This document shows, one piece after another, positions 25,965-34,113 of a stretch of 64,000 nucleotides of DNA. The DNA is from Roseateles amylovorans (GTDB taxonomy: Bacteria > Pseudomonadota > Gammaproteobacteria > Burkholderiales > Burkholderiaceae_C): positions 5,084,001 through 5,148,000 of the forward strand of contig NZ_CP104562.2 of NCBI RefSeq assembly GCF_025398155.2. Direction: 5' to 3'. The translations under genes were made by a program, and so were the position numbers. The notes under the pieces were generated by a model, which was not told the DNA's origin, ran no database searches, and saw nothing but the letters and a program-made list of their open reading frames with translations. Positions within the stretch are counted from its first letter, which is position 1; every line of letters begins with the position of its first letter.

Positions 25965-26933
25965 ATGACCGACATGGTGTTCGCCGACGAATTGCCCGAA
26001 CCGGGTGCCGGCCCCAGTGGCCGCAGCCGAGCCGCCGAGCCCTGGGTGGTGATGATCGTCGACGACGATCCGGCCGTGCACCAGGTGACCCAGTTGGTGA
26101 TGGACGACTTTGAATTCGCCGGTCGCCGTCTGCAGTTTCTGAATGCCTACAGCGCCACCGAGGCGCGCGATCTGCTGCGCAGCCGACGCGATGTGGCCTT
26201 GGTGCTGCTGGACGTGGTGATGGAGTCGGACCATGCCGGTCTGGACCTGGCGCAATTCATCCGCGAGGAACTGCTCAACACCCATGTCCGCATCGTGCTG
26301 CGGACCGGTCAGCCCGGCCAGGCGCCCGAAGAGCATGTGATCAAGAGCTACGACATCAATGACTACAAGGAGAAGACCGAACTCACCAAGCGCAAGCTGA
26401 TCACAGTCTTCTATTCGGCCCTGCGCTCGTACCGCGACATCATGATCATCGAGCATGCGCGTCAGGCGCTGCGGCGCTCGATCGAGGCGATCACGATGAT
26501 CCACGATGCCCACAACCTGCGCCATTTCGCGTCGGCCATGCTGGAGCAGGTCGCCCACCTGCTCGGCGCCGAGGCCCAGGGGCTGTGTGCCAGCCGGATG
26601 AGCGCCTATGCCGCCTCGCATGCGCAGGGACGTCTGCGGGTGTTGGCGGCCACCTCGGAGTATCAGCGCCTGCTGGTGGACGACGAGGTGCGCGACCTGC
26701 CCGACGAGGTGCGCGAGGCGATCGACCAGGCGTTGCTGTCACGCGAGAGCCGCTTTGATGGCGAGTGCTTCATCGGCTACTACCGCACCCACTCCGGCAA
26801 CGAGAGCCTGCTGTACATGGCCTTCTCGGAACCGATCGACGCCCAGGGCCGCGAGCTGCTGGAGATCTTCTGCGCCAATCTGGCGATCGCCTACGAGAGC
26901 CTGCTGGCTCGGGAGCAGGCGGCCGGGCACTGA
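25965..26933 (+). CDS. response regulator with DUF3369 domain
   Basis: The 322-residue product has a receiver domain at about 25-160, starting VVMIVDDDPAVHQVTQLVM with the acidic pair. The probable phosphoacceptor Asp is in LVLLDVVMESDHAG, and the conserved Lys is in DINDYKEKTELT. The rest is a GAF-like DUF3369 module without an HD-GYP or EAL motif. The start is the ATG after GGGAGGA. There is no histidine kinase next to it. The family usually senses or relays signals to second-messenger systems, so the output here is unclear. Confidence 0.85.
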   Translation: MTDMVFADELPEPGAGPSGRSRAAEPWVVMIVDDDPAVHQVTQLVMDDFEFAGRRLQFLNAYSATEARDLLRSRRDVALVLLDVVMESDHAGLDLAQFIREELLNTHVRIVLRTGQPGQAPEEHVIKSYDINDYKEKTELTKRKLITVFYSALRSYRDIMIIEHARQALRRSIEAITMIHDAHNLRHFASAMLEQVAHLLGAEAQGLCASRMSAYAASHAQGRLRVLAATSEYQRLLVDDEVRDLPDEVREAIDQALLSRESRFDGECFIGYYRTHSGNESLLYMAFSEPIDAQGRELLEIFCANLAIAYESLLAREQAAGH

Positions 26934-27087
26934 GACAGACGCCGTCGCACAGCCGCAGCCGCGCCCAGCGCCTCGTATCATCGCGGCCGTTCGTCCGCAG
27001 AGTGTCTGCGGATCTGTCGTCGCCGCGCGGTGGACGTGCGTCGGCCCTGCTCCCTTGTCCTGAGGACCGATCTCCACGGTCCGCGCC

Positions 27088-27876
27088 ATGCTGCATCACT
27101 TCCGCCTGTTCTTCATTGCCCTGCAGTTCTTCACCCGTGTGCCGGTGCCGCGCTGGGTCGGCTTCCAGCCCGGCTGGCTGAACGAGAGCGCACGCTACTT
27201 TCCCCTGGTGGGCGCGGTGGTGGGCGGCTTTTCCGCGCTGGTGCTGTGGGCCGCCTCGTTGATGTTCCCGGCCACGGTGGCGGTGGGCCTGGCGATGGCG
27301 TCCAGCGTCTGGCTGACCGGCGGCTTTCATGAGGACGGATTGGCGGACAGCTGCGACGGGCTGGGCGGTGCGGTGAGCCGCGAGAAGTCGCTGGCGATCA
27401 TGAAGGACTCGCGCATCGGCAGCTACGGCGCGTTGGGGCTGATGCTGGTGCTGGGTCTCAAGGCCGCCACGTTGCTGGGGCTGGCGGATACGGACCCCAC
27501 GCTGGTGTTGATGGCGGTGGTGTGGTCGCATGTGGTGTCGCGCGCGGCGCCGGTGTGGCTGATGCATGCGCTGCCCTATGCCGGTGATGCGGACCATGCC
27601 AAGGCCAAGCCGCTGGCGACGCAGGTTGGCGGTGGCGGGCTGGTGGTGGCCCTGGTCATTGCGTTGCTGGCCAGCGGTGTTGCCGCGTGGCTGTTGCCCG
27701 ACGAGGTGCCGCTGCTGATCGGCGCGCTGGTGACCGCCTGCGGGCTGACCTTCTATCTGCAGTCGATGTTGGAGCGTCGCCTGGGCGGCTACACCGGGGA
27801 CACCTTGGGTGCGGCCCAACAGATCGTGGAGCTGGGCACCTTGTTGGCACTGCTCGGCCTGGCTGCGGTGTTTTGA
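27088..27876 (+). CDS. cobS: adenosylcobinamide-GDP ribazoletransferase (cobalamin synthase)
   Basis: The 262-residue membrane protein has the family marks FIALQFFTRVPVP, ARYFPLVGAVVGG, HEDGLADSCDGLGGAVSREKSLAIMKDSRIGSYG and several transmembrane helices. It joins alpha-ribazole (phosphate) to adenosylcobinamide-GDP. It lies 21 kb from the main cobalamin block and is followed after one base by a probable alpha-ribazole phosphatase. The kinase/guanylyltransferase cobU/cobP, which would make its substrate, is not in the window. Confidence 0.95.
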   Translation: MLHHFRLFFIALQFFTRVPVPRWVGFQPGWLNESARYFPLVGAVVGGFSALVLWAASLMFPATVAVGLAMASSVWLTGGFHEDGLADSCDGLGGAVSREKSLAIMKDSRIGSYGALGLMLVLGLKAATLLGLADTDPTLVLMAVVWSHVVSRAAPVWLMHALPYAGDADHAKAKPLATQVGGGGLVVALVIALLASGVAAWLLPDEVPLLIGALVTACGLTFYLQSMLERRLGGYTGDTLGAAQQIVELGTLLALLGLAAVF

Positions 27877-27877
27877 G

Positions 27878-28474
27878 ATGGGGGACGCCTTGCAGGATCT
27901 TCCGGACGTTCGCGACATGCCGGGCGACTCGCCACCCGCGGCGGCATCGAGCGCCCCGATCTCGGTGTGGCGGCATCCGCGCCCGGACGGCGCGGCCGGC
28001 TTATGCGTCGGCGCCGGCTGTGACCTCACCGTGGCGCCCCGCCGCGCCAAACGACTGGCGCGCCGCATCCAGGCCCATGCACGGCGGCACCGTTTGGCCC
28101 ATGAGATCTGGACCTCGCCGTTGACGCGCTGTGCATCGGTGGGACGTTGGCTGCGACGATGGGGTTGGCGCCACCATGTGGACGCGGCGCTGGCCGAGAT
28201 CGACTTCGGGGCCTGGGACGGGCGCGCCTGGGCGCAGATACCGAAAGCCGAGATCGATGCCTGGGTGGCGAATTTCTCGACCTTCGCGCCGGCGGGTGGT
28301 GAACCGCTGCAGGCGCTGCTGATGCGGGCCAGTCGCTGGTCAGGCGGAACACTGGTGGTCAGCCACGGGGGCTGGATGCTGGCGCGCCGATGGGCAGCGA
28401 TGCATCCCCATCAGCCGCCCGCTGCGCACCAATGGCCGCAGCCTCCGAGGTATGGCGAGCGCTGGGCACTCTGA
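27878..28474 (+). CDS. cobC: histidine phosphatase, probable alpha-ribazole phosphatase
   Basis: The 198-residue product has the phosphoglycerate-mutase-like marks VWRHPRP (catalytic His), IWTSPLTRCASVGRWL, AEIDFGAWDGRAW and VVSHGGWMLARRW. The ATG lies one base after the cobS stop, so coupling with cobS is likely, and that supports the alpha-ribazole-5-phosphate phosphatase role over a general phosphatase. The first 30 residues are extra compared with most family members; a shorter start is possible. Confidence 0.82.
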   Translation: MGDALQDLPDVRDMPGDSPPAAASSAPISVWRHPRPDGAAGLCVGAGCDLTVAPRRAKRLARRIQAHARRHRLAHEIWTSPLTRCASVGRWLRRWGWRHHVDAALAEIDFGAWDGRAWAQIPKAEIDAWVANFSTFAPAGGEPLQALLMRASRWSGGTLVVSHGGWMLARRWAAMHPHQPPAAHQWPQPPRYGERWAL

Positions 28475-28543
28475 ATGAGCGATCCCGGGCTCGGGGCTCA
28501 CGACTCAGGGCAAGCTGCAAGCGGGACCGTGTCTCCCTAAGCC

Positions 28544-29722
28544 TTAGTCCAGACGCTGTGCGTCGTTCCCACTGAGCTTCTGGTGCATCGTCTGTCGGCT
28601 GAGAAAGGCCTCGGCCACGAACGGATCGCTGACGCCATAGATCCCGTGACCATCACGGGCCAGCAGGTTGGCATCCAACAGGGCGTTCGTCGCGGGCTGG
28701 ATTTCCTCCTGCGCGACGCGCCGGCCCAGCGCCTTGCCGTATTCGTCGAGCGACGATTCCGAAAACAGACCGCGGACCCCGTGGCCGCCTTCACTGACCA
28801 CGCGCGCAAAGACCGACTGGGCGACCGGCCCCAATTGATCCAGGCGAGCCAGGTCCTGAACGGCGGCGGACTGCCGCACGGCCTCGGTGATGGCGCGCAG
28901 ATCGGCATCCGGGTCCTGGCCGACCGCCATGGCCTGAAGCGCCAGCAGCGCCTTCATCAGCTCTTCAGGCCGGCGGCCCAGGCGCTGGAAGCTGTCGGAC
29001 GCGGCTTTCAGCGTCGGTGTGCGCTCGCCCAGCGCCGATTCCTCCAGCAGCCAGGCCACGAAGTCATCGCCCAGGACCGGGAAGTCCTGAGACAGCGCCC
29101 CGTTGAAGGCCTGATTGCCCTTGATGGTCAGCTCACGCACCCGCGCGCGGTGCGATCCGGTGCCCAGAAACAGGAAATGCCCCGGGGTGTCCGGCCGGGT
29201 GTTGATGGCGTCGCGCGCGGCCTTGAGGGCCAGCAGCATGCTGTTGCCGTCCTCGGAGCCCATGGCGTGCTGGACCTCATCGACGATGACCACCACGTCG
29301 GTCTTGCCCTGATCGACGAGATCCACAAACGCATCCGCCAGGGTGGCGCCTTCGGGCTTGCCGAGCTCGTCGAGCCCGAAGGCGAATTTGAAGCCGACGG
29401 CACCCAGGTCCAGGCCCTTGACCCGCTTCAGCAGACCGATGGCCCGGGAGTTGACGCTTTGGAGCTCGGCGAGTTTTTTTCGCACCTCAGCCAGCAACAG
29501 GTCAGTGGGCTTGGCATTGGTGTTGGACCACAGATCGACATAGATCACGATCGCGCCGAGGTTCTCGAGCGCGGGCACCAGGTCGCCCCGCAGGAACGTG
29601 GTCTTGCCGATGCGCCGAAGCCCACCCAGAAAAAGGCCGGATCGAACGCTGATCTGCAGGCCTTTGGGCCGGATCAACTGCTCAGCCATGCCGAGCGCGA
29701 GTTCGGGGCGGTGGTAGGTCAT
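28544..29722 (-). CDS. orphan AAA-type ATPase
   Basis: The 392-residue product begins with an AAA core. The P-loop is GLRRIGKTTFLRG near residue 34, Walker B is VVVIVDEVQHAMG near 145, and a sensor-1-like FLFLGTGSHRAR is near 185. The C-terminal third looks like winged-helix DNA-binding (LARDGHGIYGVSDPFVAEAF). It resembles stand-alone ATPases of the STAND/ORC-like group seen in accessory loci. No partner gene is adjacent. An AT-rich promoter with a direct repeat and a repeat-filled spacer surround it, so it may be an acquired cargo gene. Function unknown. Confidence 0.72.
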   Translation of the reverse strand: MTYHRPELALGMAEQLIRPKGLQISVRSGLFLGGLRRIGKTTFLRGDLVPALENLGAIVIYVDLWSNTNAKPTDLLLAEVRKKLAELQSVNSRAIGLLKRVKGLDLGAVGFKFAFGLDELGKPEGATLADAFVDLVDQGKTDVVVIVDEVQHAMGSEDGNSMLLALKAARDAINTRPDTPGHFLFLGTGSHRARVRELTIKGNQAFNGALSQDFPVLGDDFVAWLLEESALGERTPTLKAASDSFQRLGRRPEELMKALLALQAMAVGQDPDADLRAITEAVRQSAAVQDLARLDQLGPVAQSVFARVVSEGGHGVRGLFSESSLDEYGKALGRRVAQEEIQPATNALLDANLLARDGHGIYGVSDPFVAEAFLSRQTMHQKLSGNDAQRLD

Positions 29723-29741
29723 CTTCAGGCCTTTTTATTTG

Positions 29742-29770
29742 CCAGGACTAATTATGCGCTAGGAATAATT
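29742..29770. promoter_or_regulatory. AT-rich promoter region with 12-bp direct repeats before the AAA ATPase
   Basis: CCAGGACTAATT (29742-29753) and CTAGGAATAATT (29759-29770) match at 10 of 12 positions, with starts 17 bases apart. They lie 20-48 bases before the ATPase start, in one of the most AT-rich patches of the window. Spacing close to two helical turns suits an operator for a dimeric or cooperative regulator. Confidence 0.45.
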
Positions 29771-30227
29771 TCCAACAAAGACCGTGCGGGGGCTAATTCA
29801 GGTCATGCAGCAGCTCGTCTGCAGGGAAGAGCATGGTCGATTCACCAATTGGGAGGGAGCGACGTGCATCAACCCGGACCCGACGGCTGTCGAGGCGCGG
29901 CCCTCTCTCGGGGCACCACGGCCTCGCGGACATGGCCAGGCGTGCAACGTCAAGAAGAGGCCAATGGCAGGTCAATCGGGTGAGGAAGCCGGACGACTTG
30001 GGCGTCCTGTGAGCCCCGCACCCACGGGCTCGAGCCCTGTCGTCCAAAGGATTCGGCGAGGAAGCGATCTGGTACAGAGACAGGCGGCCGGCCCGGGCAG
30101 CGGGGCGCAGGCGGGCGGCCGGCTCGGGCGGCGGGGCTCAGGCGAGCGGGCGGCCGGCTCGGGCGGCGGGGCTCAGGCGGGCGGGCTACCGGCTGGGGCG
30201 GGCGACGGGCTCAAGCGGGTGCCCTGG
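29771..30227. other. Spacer between AAA ATPase and ferredoxin genes
   Basis: The 457-base region lacks a credible gene. Its right part is a GC-rich tandem repeat (separate entry). At 29992-30053 there is a complementary pair GGACGAC/GTCGTCC enclosing GGGCTCGAGCCC, which looks like the ends of a tRNA but is too short to fold as one. Confidence 0.55.
30083..30217. repeat. GC-rich 31-bp tandem repeat, three copies plus a degenerate fourth
   Basis: Units at 30083-30113, 30114-30144 and 30149-30179 begin GGCGGCCGGC and end CAGGCG; copies two and three are identical, copy one differs at four positions, and a degenerate unit runs to about 30217. There are no unique spacers, so it is not a CRISPR array. 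It ends just before the stop of the ferredoxin gene. Confidence 0.85.
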
Positions 30228-30482
30228 TCAGGCGGTGGCCTGGGTCAGCCGCAGATATTTCTGCATCAGCGTCTCACGGCTTTCGACGTGCGACGGATTC
30301 GTGGGAATGCAGGCCACCGGGCAGAGCATCACGCACTGCGGTTCGTCGAAGTGGCCCACGCATTCGGTGCACTTGCCAGGATCGATCTGGTAGTACTCCT
30401 CACCCATGGAGATCGCCTGGTTGGGGCACTCGGGCTCGCAGACATCGCAATTGATGCATTCATCGGTGATCATCAATGCCAT
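30228..30482 (-). CDS. YfhL-family 2[4Fe-4S] ferredoxin
   Basis: The 84-residue protein has two cluster motifs, CINCDVCEPECP and CTECVGHFDEPQCVMLCPVACI. The insertion between cysteines of the second motif is typical of the YfhL/Alvin-type ferredoxins. It carries electrons at low potential in the cytoplasm. A GGGGAG ribosome-binding site precedes the ATG. The order rsmD-coaD-ferredoxin is common in Burkholderiales, and here the ferredoxin starts 5 bases after coaD. Confidence 0.93.
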   Translation of the reverse strand: MALMITDECINCDVCEPECPNQAISMGEEYYQIDPGKCTECVGHFDEPQCVMLCPVACIPTNPSHVESRETLMQKYLRLTQATA

Positions 30483-30487
30483 CGCGC

Positions 30488-30997
30488 TTACTCCCCTTGC
30501 CGCCCTTTGGCGACACGTTCCTTCAACCGCTCATGCACCAGCGGCGAGACGAACTTGCTGACATCGCCGCCCAGGCTGGCGATCTCCCGCACGAAGGTGG
30601 AGGAGATGAACTGGTAATGGTCCGACGGGGGGAGAAACAGCGTCTCCACGTCGGGCATCAGTTGGCGGTTCATGCCGGCCATCTGGAATTCATATTCGAA
30701 GTCCGACACCGCCCGCAGGCCCCGCACCACCACCTTGCCGCCCTTGTCCATCACGAAATCCCGCAGCAGGCCACTGAAGGCGACCACTTCGACATTCGGA
30801 TACGGCGCGACCAGTTGCCGCGCCATGTCCAGGCGTTCTTCAATGCCGAACATGGTGCGCTTGTGGTGTCCGGCGGCGATCGCCAGCACCAGGCGCTCGA
30901 ACAGGCGGCTGGCGCGCCGCACCAGGTCCTCATGGCCCAGGGTCATCGGGTCGAAGGTGCCCGGATAGATGGCGGTGAGCAGGGTTTGAGAGGTCAA
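30488..30997 (-). CDS. coaD: pantetheine-phosphate adenylyltransferase
   Basis: The 169-residue product matches CoaD: AIYPGTFDPMTLGHEDLVRRA with the nucleotidyltransferase TxGH, NVEVVAFSGLLRDFV, VVRGLRAVSDFEYEFQMAGMNR and YQFISSTFVREIA. It makes dephospho-CoA from phosphopantetheine and ATP. The start is TTG, supported by CGGAG upstream; no ATG lies before the conserved region. Confidence 0.95.
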   Translation of the reverse strand: MTSQTLLTAIYPGTFDPMTLGHEDLVRRASRLFERLVLAIAAGHHKRTMFGIEERLDMARQLVAPYPNVEVVAFSGLLRDFVMDKGGKVVVRGLRAVSDFEYEFQMAGMNRQLMPDVETLFLPPSDHYQFISSTFVREIASLGGDVSKFVSPLVHERLKERVAKGRQGE

Positions 30998-31108
30998 GCG
31001 GCGCTCCGGTGGGCGTCAGCGGTGTCGGCAGTCCCATCCCGAGGCAGCCCGGACCCGCAAGGGCGGGCCGCCGGTCCGGGATGAGGAGGTGGGCGAATCT
31101 GTGCCGGA

Positions 31109-31810
31109 TTATCCGCTGCGCCGCAGCAACCGGTAATGCACCGCGCCCGCCCGCCCTTCCCGCCAGAGGGACAGGCCCAGGTCCGGCGGCAGTTCGATCG
31201 GTGCCGGCGAGGCGGGCGACTCCAGGTAGATCACCCCCTGTTCACCGATCAGCGGCGCGGCTGCGCGCAGCGACGCCGCGAACAGGTCGAGCGCAAACGG
31301 CGGATCCAGGAAGATCAGGTCGAACGATCCGGGCGCCGCCCGCTTCATCCAGCCCAGCGCATCGGCATTCTCGATCCGCATCGAGACGGTGCCGTCCTTG
31401 TCGAGCCGCTTGAGGTTGGCCCGAAGCGCCGCCGCCAGCGCACCGTCGCGCTCCAGCAAGGTGATCTGGGCCGCGCCACGGGACGCCGCCTCGAAGCCCA
31501 GCGCGCCGCTGCCTGCGAAGGCGTCCAGCACCCGCCAGCCGCTCAGGTCCTGGCCGAGCCAGTTGAACAGGGTCTCGCGGACCCGGTCCGGCGTGGGCCG
31601 CAGGCCGGGGCTGTAGGGCACCGGGAGCTTCGAGCGCTTCCACTGCCCGCCGACGATGCGCACCTCGCCGGGGCCGGCTTCTCGCGGCCGCGGCTTGACC
31701 GCGCCCTCGCCGACGGTGACCCGCGGCCCCGGGCGACCGCCGCGACGCGGACGGTCACCGCCACCATCGCGATCGCCGGGCTTGGCGCGGTTGGGGGGCG
31801 TGCCGCTCAT
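31109..31810 (-). CDS. rsmD: 16S rRNA (guanine966-N2)-methyltransferase
   Basis: The 233-residue product has RIVGGQWKRSKLPVP, GLRPTPDRVRETLFNWLG, the SAM-binding VLDAFAGSGALGFEAASRGA and the catalytic FDLIFLDPPF. It methylates G966 of 16S rRNA. The first 45 residues are a basic Gly/Pro/Arg-rich extension not needed for the fold. The ATG overlaps the hisF stop by 4 bases, so rRNA modification is translationally linked to the his genes here. Confidence 0.94.
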   Translation of the reverse strand: MSGTPPNRAKPGDRDGGGDRPRRGGRPGPRVTVGEGAVKPRPREAGPGEVRIVGGQWKRSKLPVPYSPGLRPTPDRVRETLFNWLGQDLSGWRVLDAFAGSGALGFEAASRGAAQITLLERDGALAAALRANLKRLDKDGTVSMRIENADALGWMKRAAPGSFDLIFLDPPFALDLFAASLRAAAPLIGEQGVIYLESPASPAPIELPPDLGLSLWREGRAGAVHYRLLRRSG

Positions 31811-32568
31811 TGGCGCACCGGGATGCCTTGGCTGGCCATCAAGGCCTTGGCCTCACCCACGGTGTGCTCGCCGTAATGGAAGATGCTGGCGGCCAGTACC
31901 GCATCGGCGCCGCCCTGGGTGATGCCGTTGGCCAGATCCTGCAGCGAGCCCACGCCGCCGGAGGCAATGACCGGCACGCTGACCGCGTCCGACACCGCGC
32001 GGGTCAGCGCCAGGTCGAAACCGCTCCTGGTGCCGTCCCGGTCCATGCTGGTGAGCAGGATCTCGCCCGCGCCCAGTTCGGCCATGCGGCTGGCCCAGGC
32101 CACGGCATCCAGCCCGGTGTTCTTGCGGCCGCCATGGGTGTAGACATCCCAGCCGGTGCCGTCGGCGCGGCGTTTGGCATCGATCGCCACCACGATGCAC
32201 TGGGCACCGTATCGGTCGGACGCCGCGCGGATCAGCTCCGGATCGGCCACTGCGGCGGAATTGAAGCTGACCTTGTCCGCGCCCGCATTCAGCAGACGAC
32301 GCACATCGGCGACCGAGCGGACGCCGCCGCCCACCGTCAGCGGAATGAACACCTGCGAGGCGACCTGCTCGATGATCGGCAGGATCAGGTCGCGGCCGTC
32401 GCTGGTGGCGGTGATGTCGAGGAAGGTGAGTTCGTCGGCGCCCTGCTCGTTGTAGCGGGCAGCGATCTCGATCGGATCGCCCGCATCGCGCAGCTCGACG
32501 AAGTTCACGCCTTTGACGACGCGACCGCCGGTGACGTCCAGGCAGGGAATGATGCGTTTGGCCAGCAA
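31807..32568 (-). CDS. hisF: imidazole glycerol phosphate synthase, cyclase subunit
   Basis: The 253-residue (beta/alpha)8 protein has AKRIIPCLDVTGGRVVKG with the catalytic Asp, FLDITATSDGR, VGGGVRSVADVRRLLNAGADKVSFNS, and EILLTSMDRDGT with the second catalytic Asp. With HisH it makes imidazole glycerol phosphate and AICAR. The start appears to be TTG. HisI and HisE, which usually follow in Burkholderiales, are absent; rsmD follows instead. Confidence 0.96.
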   Translation of the reverse strand: MLAKRIIPCLDVTGGRVVKGVNFVELRDAGDPIEIAARYNEQGADELTFLDITATSDGRDLILPIIEQVASQVFIPLTVGGGVRSVADVRRLLNAGADKVSFNSAAVADPELIRAASDRYGAQCIVVAIDAKRRADGTGWDVYTHGGRKNTGLDAVAWASRMAELGAGEILLTSMDRDGTRSGFDLALTRAVSDAVSVPVIASGGVGSLQDLANGITQGGADAVLAASIFHYGEHTVGEAKALMASQGIPVRQ

Positions 32569-32572
32569 GTGC

Positions 32573-33316
32573 TCAGCTTCCGTTCAGTTCGTCGGCGCGT
32601 TGCTGCGCCAGGGCGAAGTCGAGGTCGCCGGTGTAGATGGCACGTCCGCAGATCACGCCCTCCACGCCTTCGCTTTCAACCGCGCAGAGCGCGTCGATGT
32701 CGGCCATGTTGGACAGGCCGCCCGAGGCGATCACCGGGATGCTCAGCGCCTGCGCCAGCTTCACCGTGGCCTCGATGTTGATGCCGGTGAGCATGCCGTC
32801 GCGACCGATGTCGGTGTAGATGACGCCTTCGATGCCGTAATCCTCGAACTTGCGTGCGAGGTCGACGACTTCATGGCCGGTCAGCTTGCTCCAGCCGTCG
32901 GTCGCGACCTTGCCGTCCTTCGCATCCAGGCCCACGATGATGTGGCCGCCAAAGGCCGACGCGGCGTCCTTCAGGAAGCCGGGGTTCTTCACCGCCGCAG
33001 TGCCGATGATGACGTAGGACAGGCCGTCGTCGAGATAACGCTCGATGGTGTCGAGGTCGCGGATGCCGCCGCCCAGTTGCACCGGGATGTCGTCGCCGAC
33101 CTCCCGCAGGATCGCCTTGATGGCGGCCTCGTTGACCGGCTTGCCGGCGAAGGCGCCGTTCAGGTCCACCAGATGCAGGCGTCTGGCGCCCGCATCCACC
33201 CATCGACGGGCCATCTCGGCCGGATCTTCGCCGAAGGTGGTGGAGTCATTCATGTCGCCTTGCTTGAGGCGGACGCATTTGCCGTCTTTCAGGTCAATCG
33301 CGGGAATCAGCAGCAT
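32573..33316 (-). CDS. hisA: ProFAR isomerase
   Basis: The 247-residue product is a (beta/alpha)8 isomerase with LLIPAIDLKDGKCVRLKQGDM (catalytic Asp), VQLGGGIRDLDTIERYLDDG, YTDIGRDGMLTGIN (second Asp) and VIASGGLSNMADI. It catalyses the Amadori rearrangement of ProFAR in histidine biosynthesis. The stop is 4 bases before hisF. Confidence 0.97.
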   Translation of the reverse strand: MLLIPAIDLKDGKCVRLKQGDMNDSTTFGEDPAEMARRWVDAGARRLHLVDLNGAFAGKPVNEAAIKAILREVGDDIPVQLGGGIRDLDTIERYLDDGLSYVIIGTAAVKNPGFLKDAASAFGGHIIVGLDAKDGKVATDGWSKLTGHEVVDLARKFEDYGIEGVIYTDIGRDGMLTGINIEATVKLAQALSIPVIASGGLSNMADIDALCAVESEGVEGVICGRAIYTGDLDFALAQQRADELNGS

Positions 33317-33429
33317 GGCCGAAGAAGCAGATTAAGAGAGGTGAGTGAATGGGGCGCGGGAGGAAGCGCGCCGCCGGGTGACGCCGTACGTCCCACAGGT
33401 TTCGACAAGTGCCAGGGCTTGCCTGGCGA

Positions 33430-34113
33430 TCAAGGCGTCCAATGCAGGAAGTTTCGATAGAGCGCGAGCCCGAATGCCGCGCTCTTCTCGGGGTGGAACT
33501 GGGTCGCAAAAATGTTATCCCGCGCCACGGCGCAGGTAAAGCGCGCACCGTAGTCGCTCTCGCCCACGCTGTCGCGCGGGTCCGACGGCTGGGTATAAAA
33601 GCTGTGGACGAAATAGAACCAGCTCTGGTCGGGCACGTCACCCCAGACCGGATGCGCTCGCATCTGGTGCACGCGGTTCCATCCCATCTGGGGGACCTTG
33701 TAGCGGCTGCCGTCAGGCTGGCGCTGTCCCTCGAGCTGGAACCGCTTCACCTGGCCGGGGATCAGCCCCAGGCCGGGCGTGTCCTGCTCCTCGCTGTGGT
33801 CCAGCAGCATCTGCATACCGACGCACACGCCCATCAAGGGCTTGCGGGCGGCGGCATCCAGCACGGCTTCCTTGAGGCCGGAATCGGCCAGCTCACGCAT
33901 GCAGTCGCGCATTGCGCCCTGACCGGGCAGCACGATGCGTTCCGCTGCATAGACCTCTTCAGGCCTGGAGGTGATCACCACCCGAACGCCCTGATCCTGC
34001 GCGGCATGCAGCACCGCCTGCGACACCGAGCGCAGGTTGCCCATGCCGTAGTCCACCACCGCCACGGTGCGGGGACCAGCCTTGGCGACGACATCGGTCC
34101 CGGTCGCGGCCAT
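33430..34113 (-). CDS. hisH: imidazole glycerol phosphate synthase, glutaminase subunit
   Basis: The 227-residue class I glutamine amidotransferase has VAVVDYGMGNLRSVSQA, LPGQGAMRDCM, the nucleophile in PLMGVCVGMQML, and ATQFHPEKSAAFG with the catalytic His and Glu. It supplies ammonia to HisF. The chosen ATG shares one base with the hisB stop. About 16 residues precede the conserved start, slightly more than usual. Confidence 0.95.
   Translation of the reverse strand: MAATGTDVVAKAGPRTVAVVDYGMGNLRSVSQAVLHAAQDQGVRVVITSRPEEVYAAERIVLPGQGAMRDCMRELADSGLKEAVLDAAARKPLMGVCVGMQMLLDHSEEQDTPGLGLIPGQVKRFQLEGQRQPDGSRYKVPQMGWNRVHQMRAHPVWGDVPDQSWFYFVHSFYTQPSDPRDSVGESDYGARFTCAVARDNIFATQFHPEKSAAFGLALYRNFLHWTP

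Noticed and set aside
26934..27087. Cobalamin riboswitch upstream of cobS
   Set aside because: The region has no recognisable B12-box or the usual set of paired helices.
29992..30053. tRNA-like ends: GGACGAC and GTCGTCC around a TTCGA-like palindrome
   Set aside because: Only about 55 bases lie between the arms and no D arm or anticodon arm can be drawn; it may be chance or a tRNA scrap.
30083..30217. Possible CRISPR array
   Set aside because: The units are directly adjacent or separated by 4 bases with no unique spacers, and no cas genes are near.
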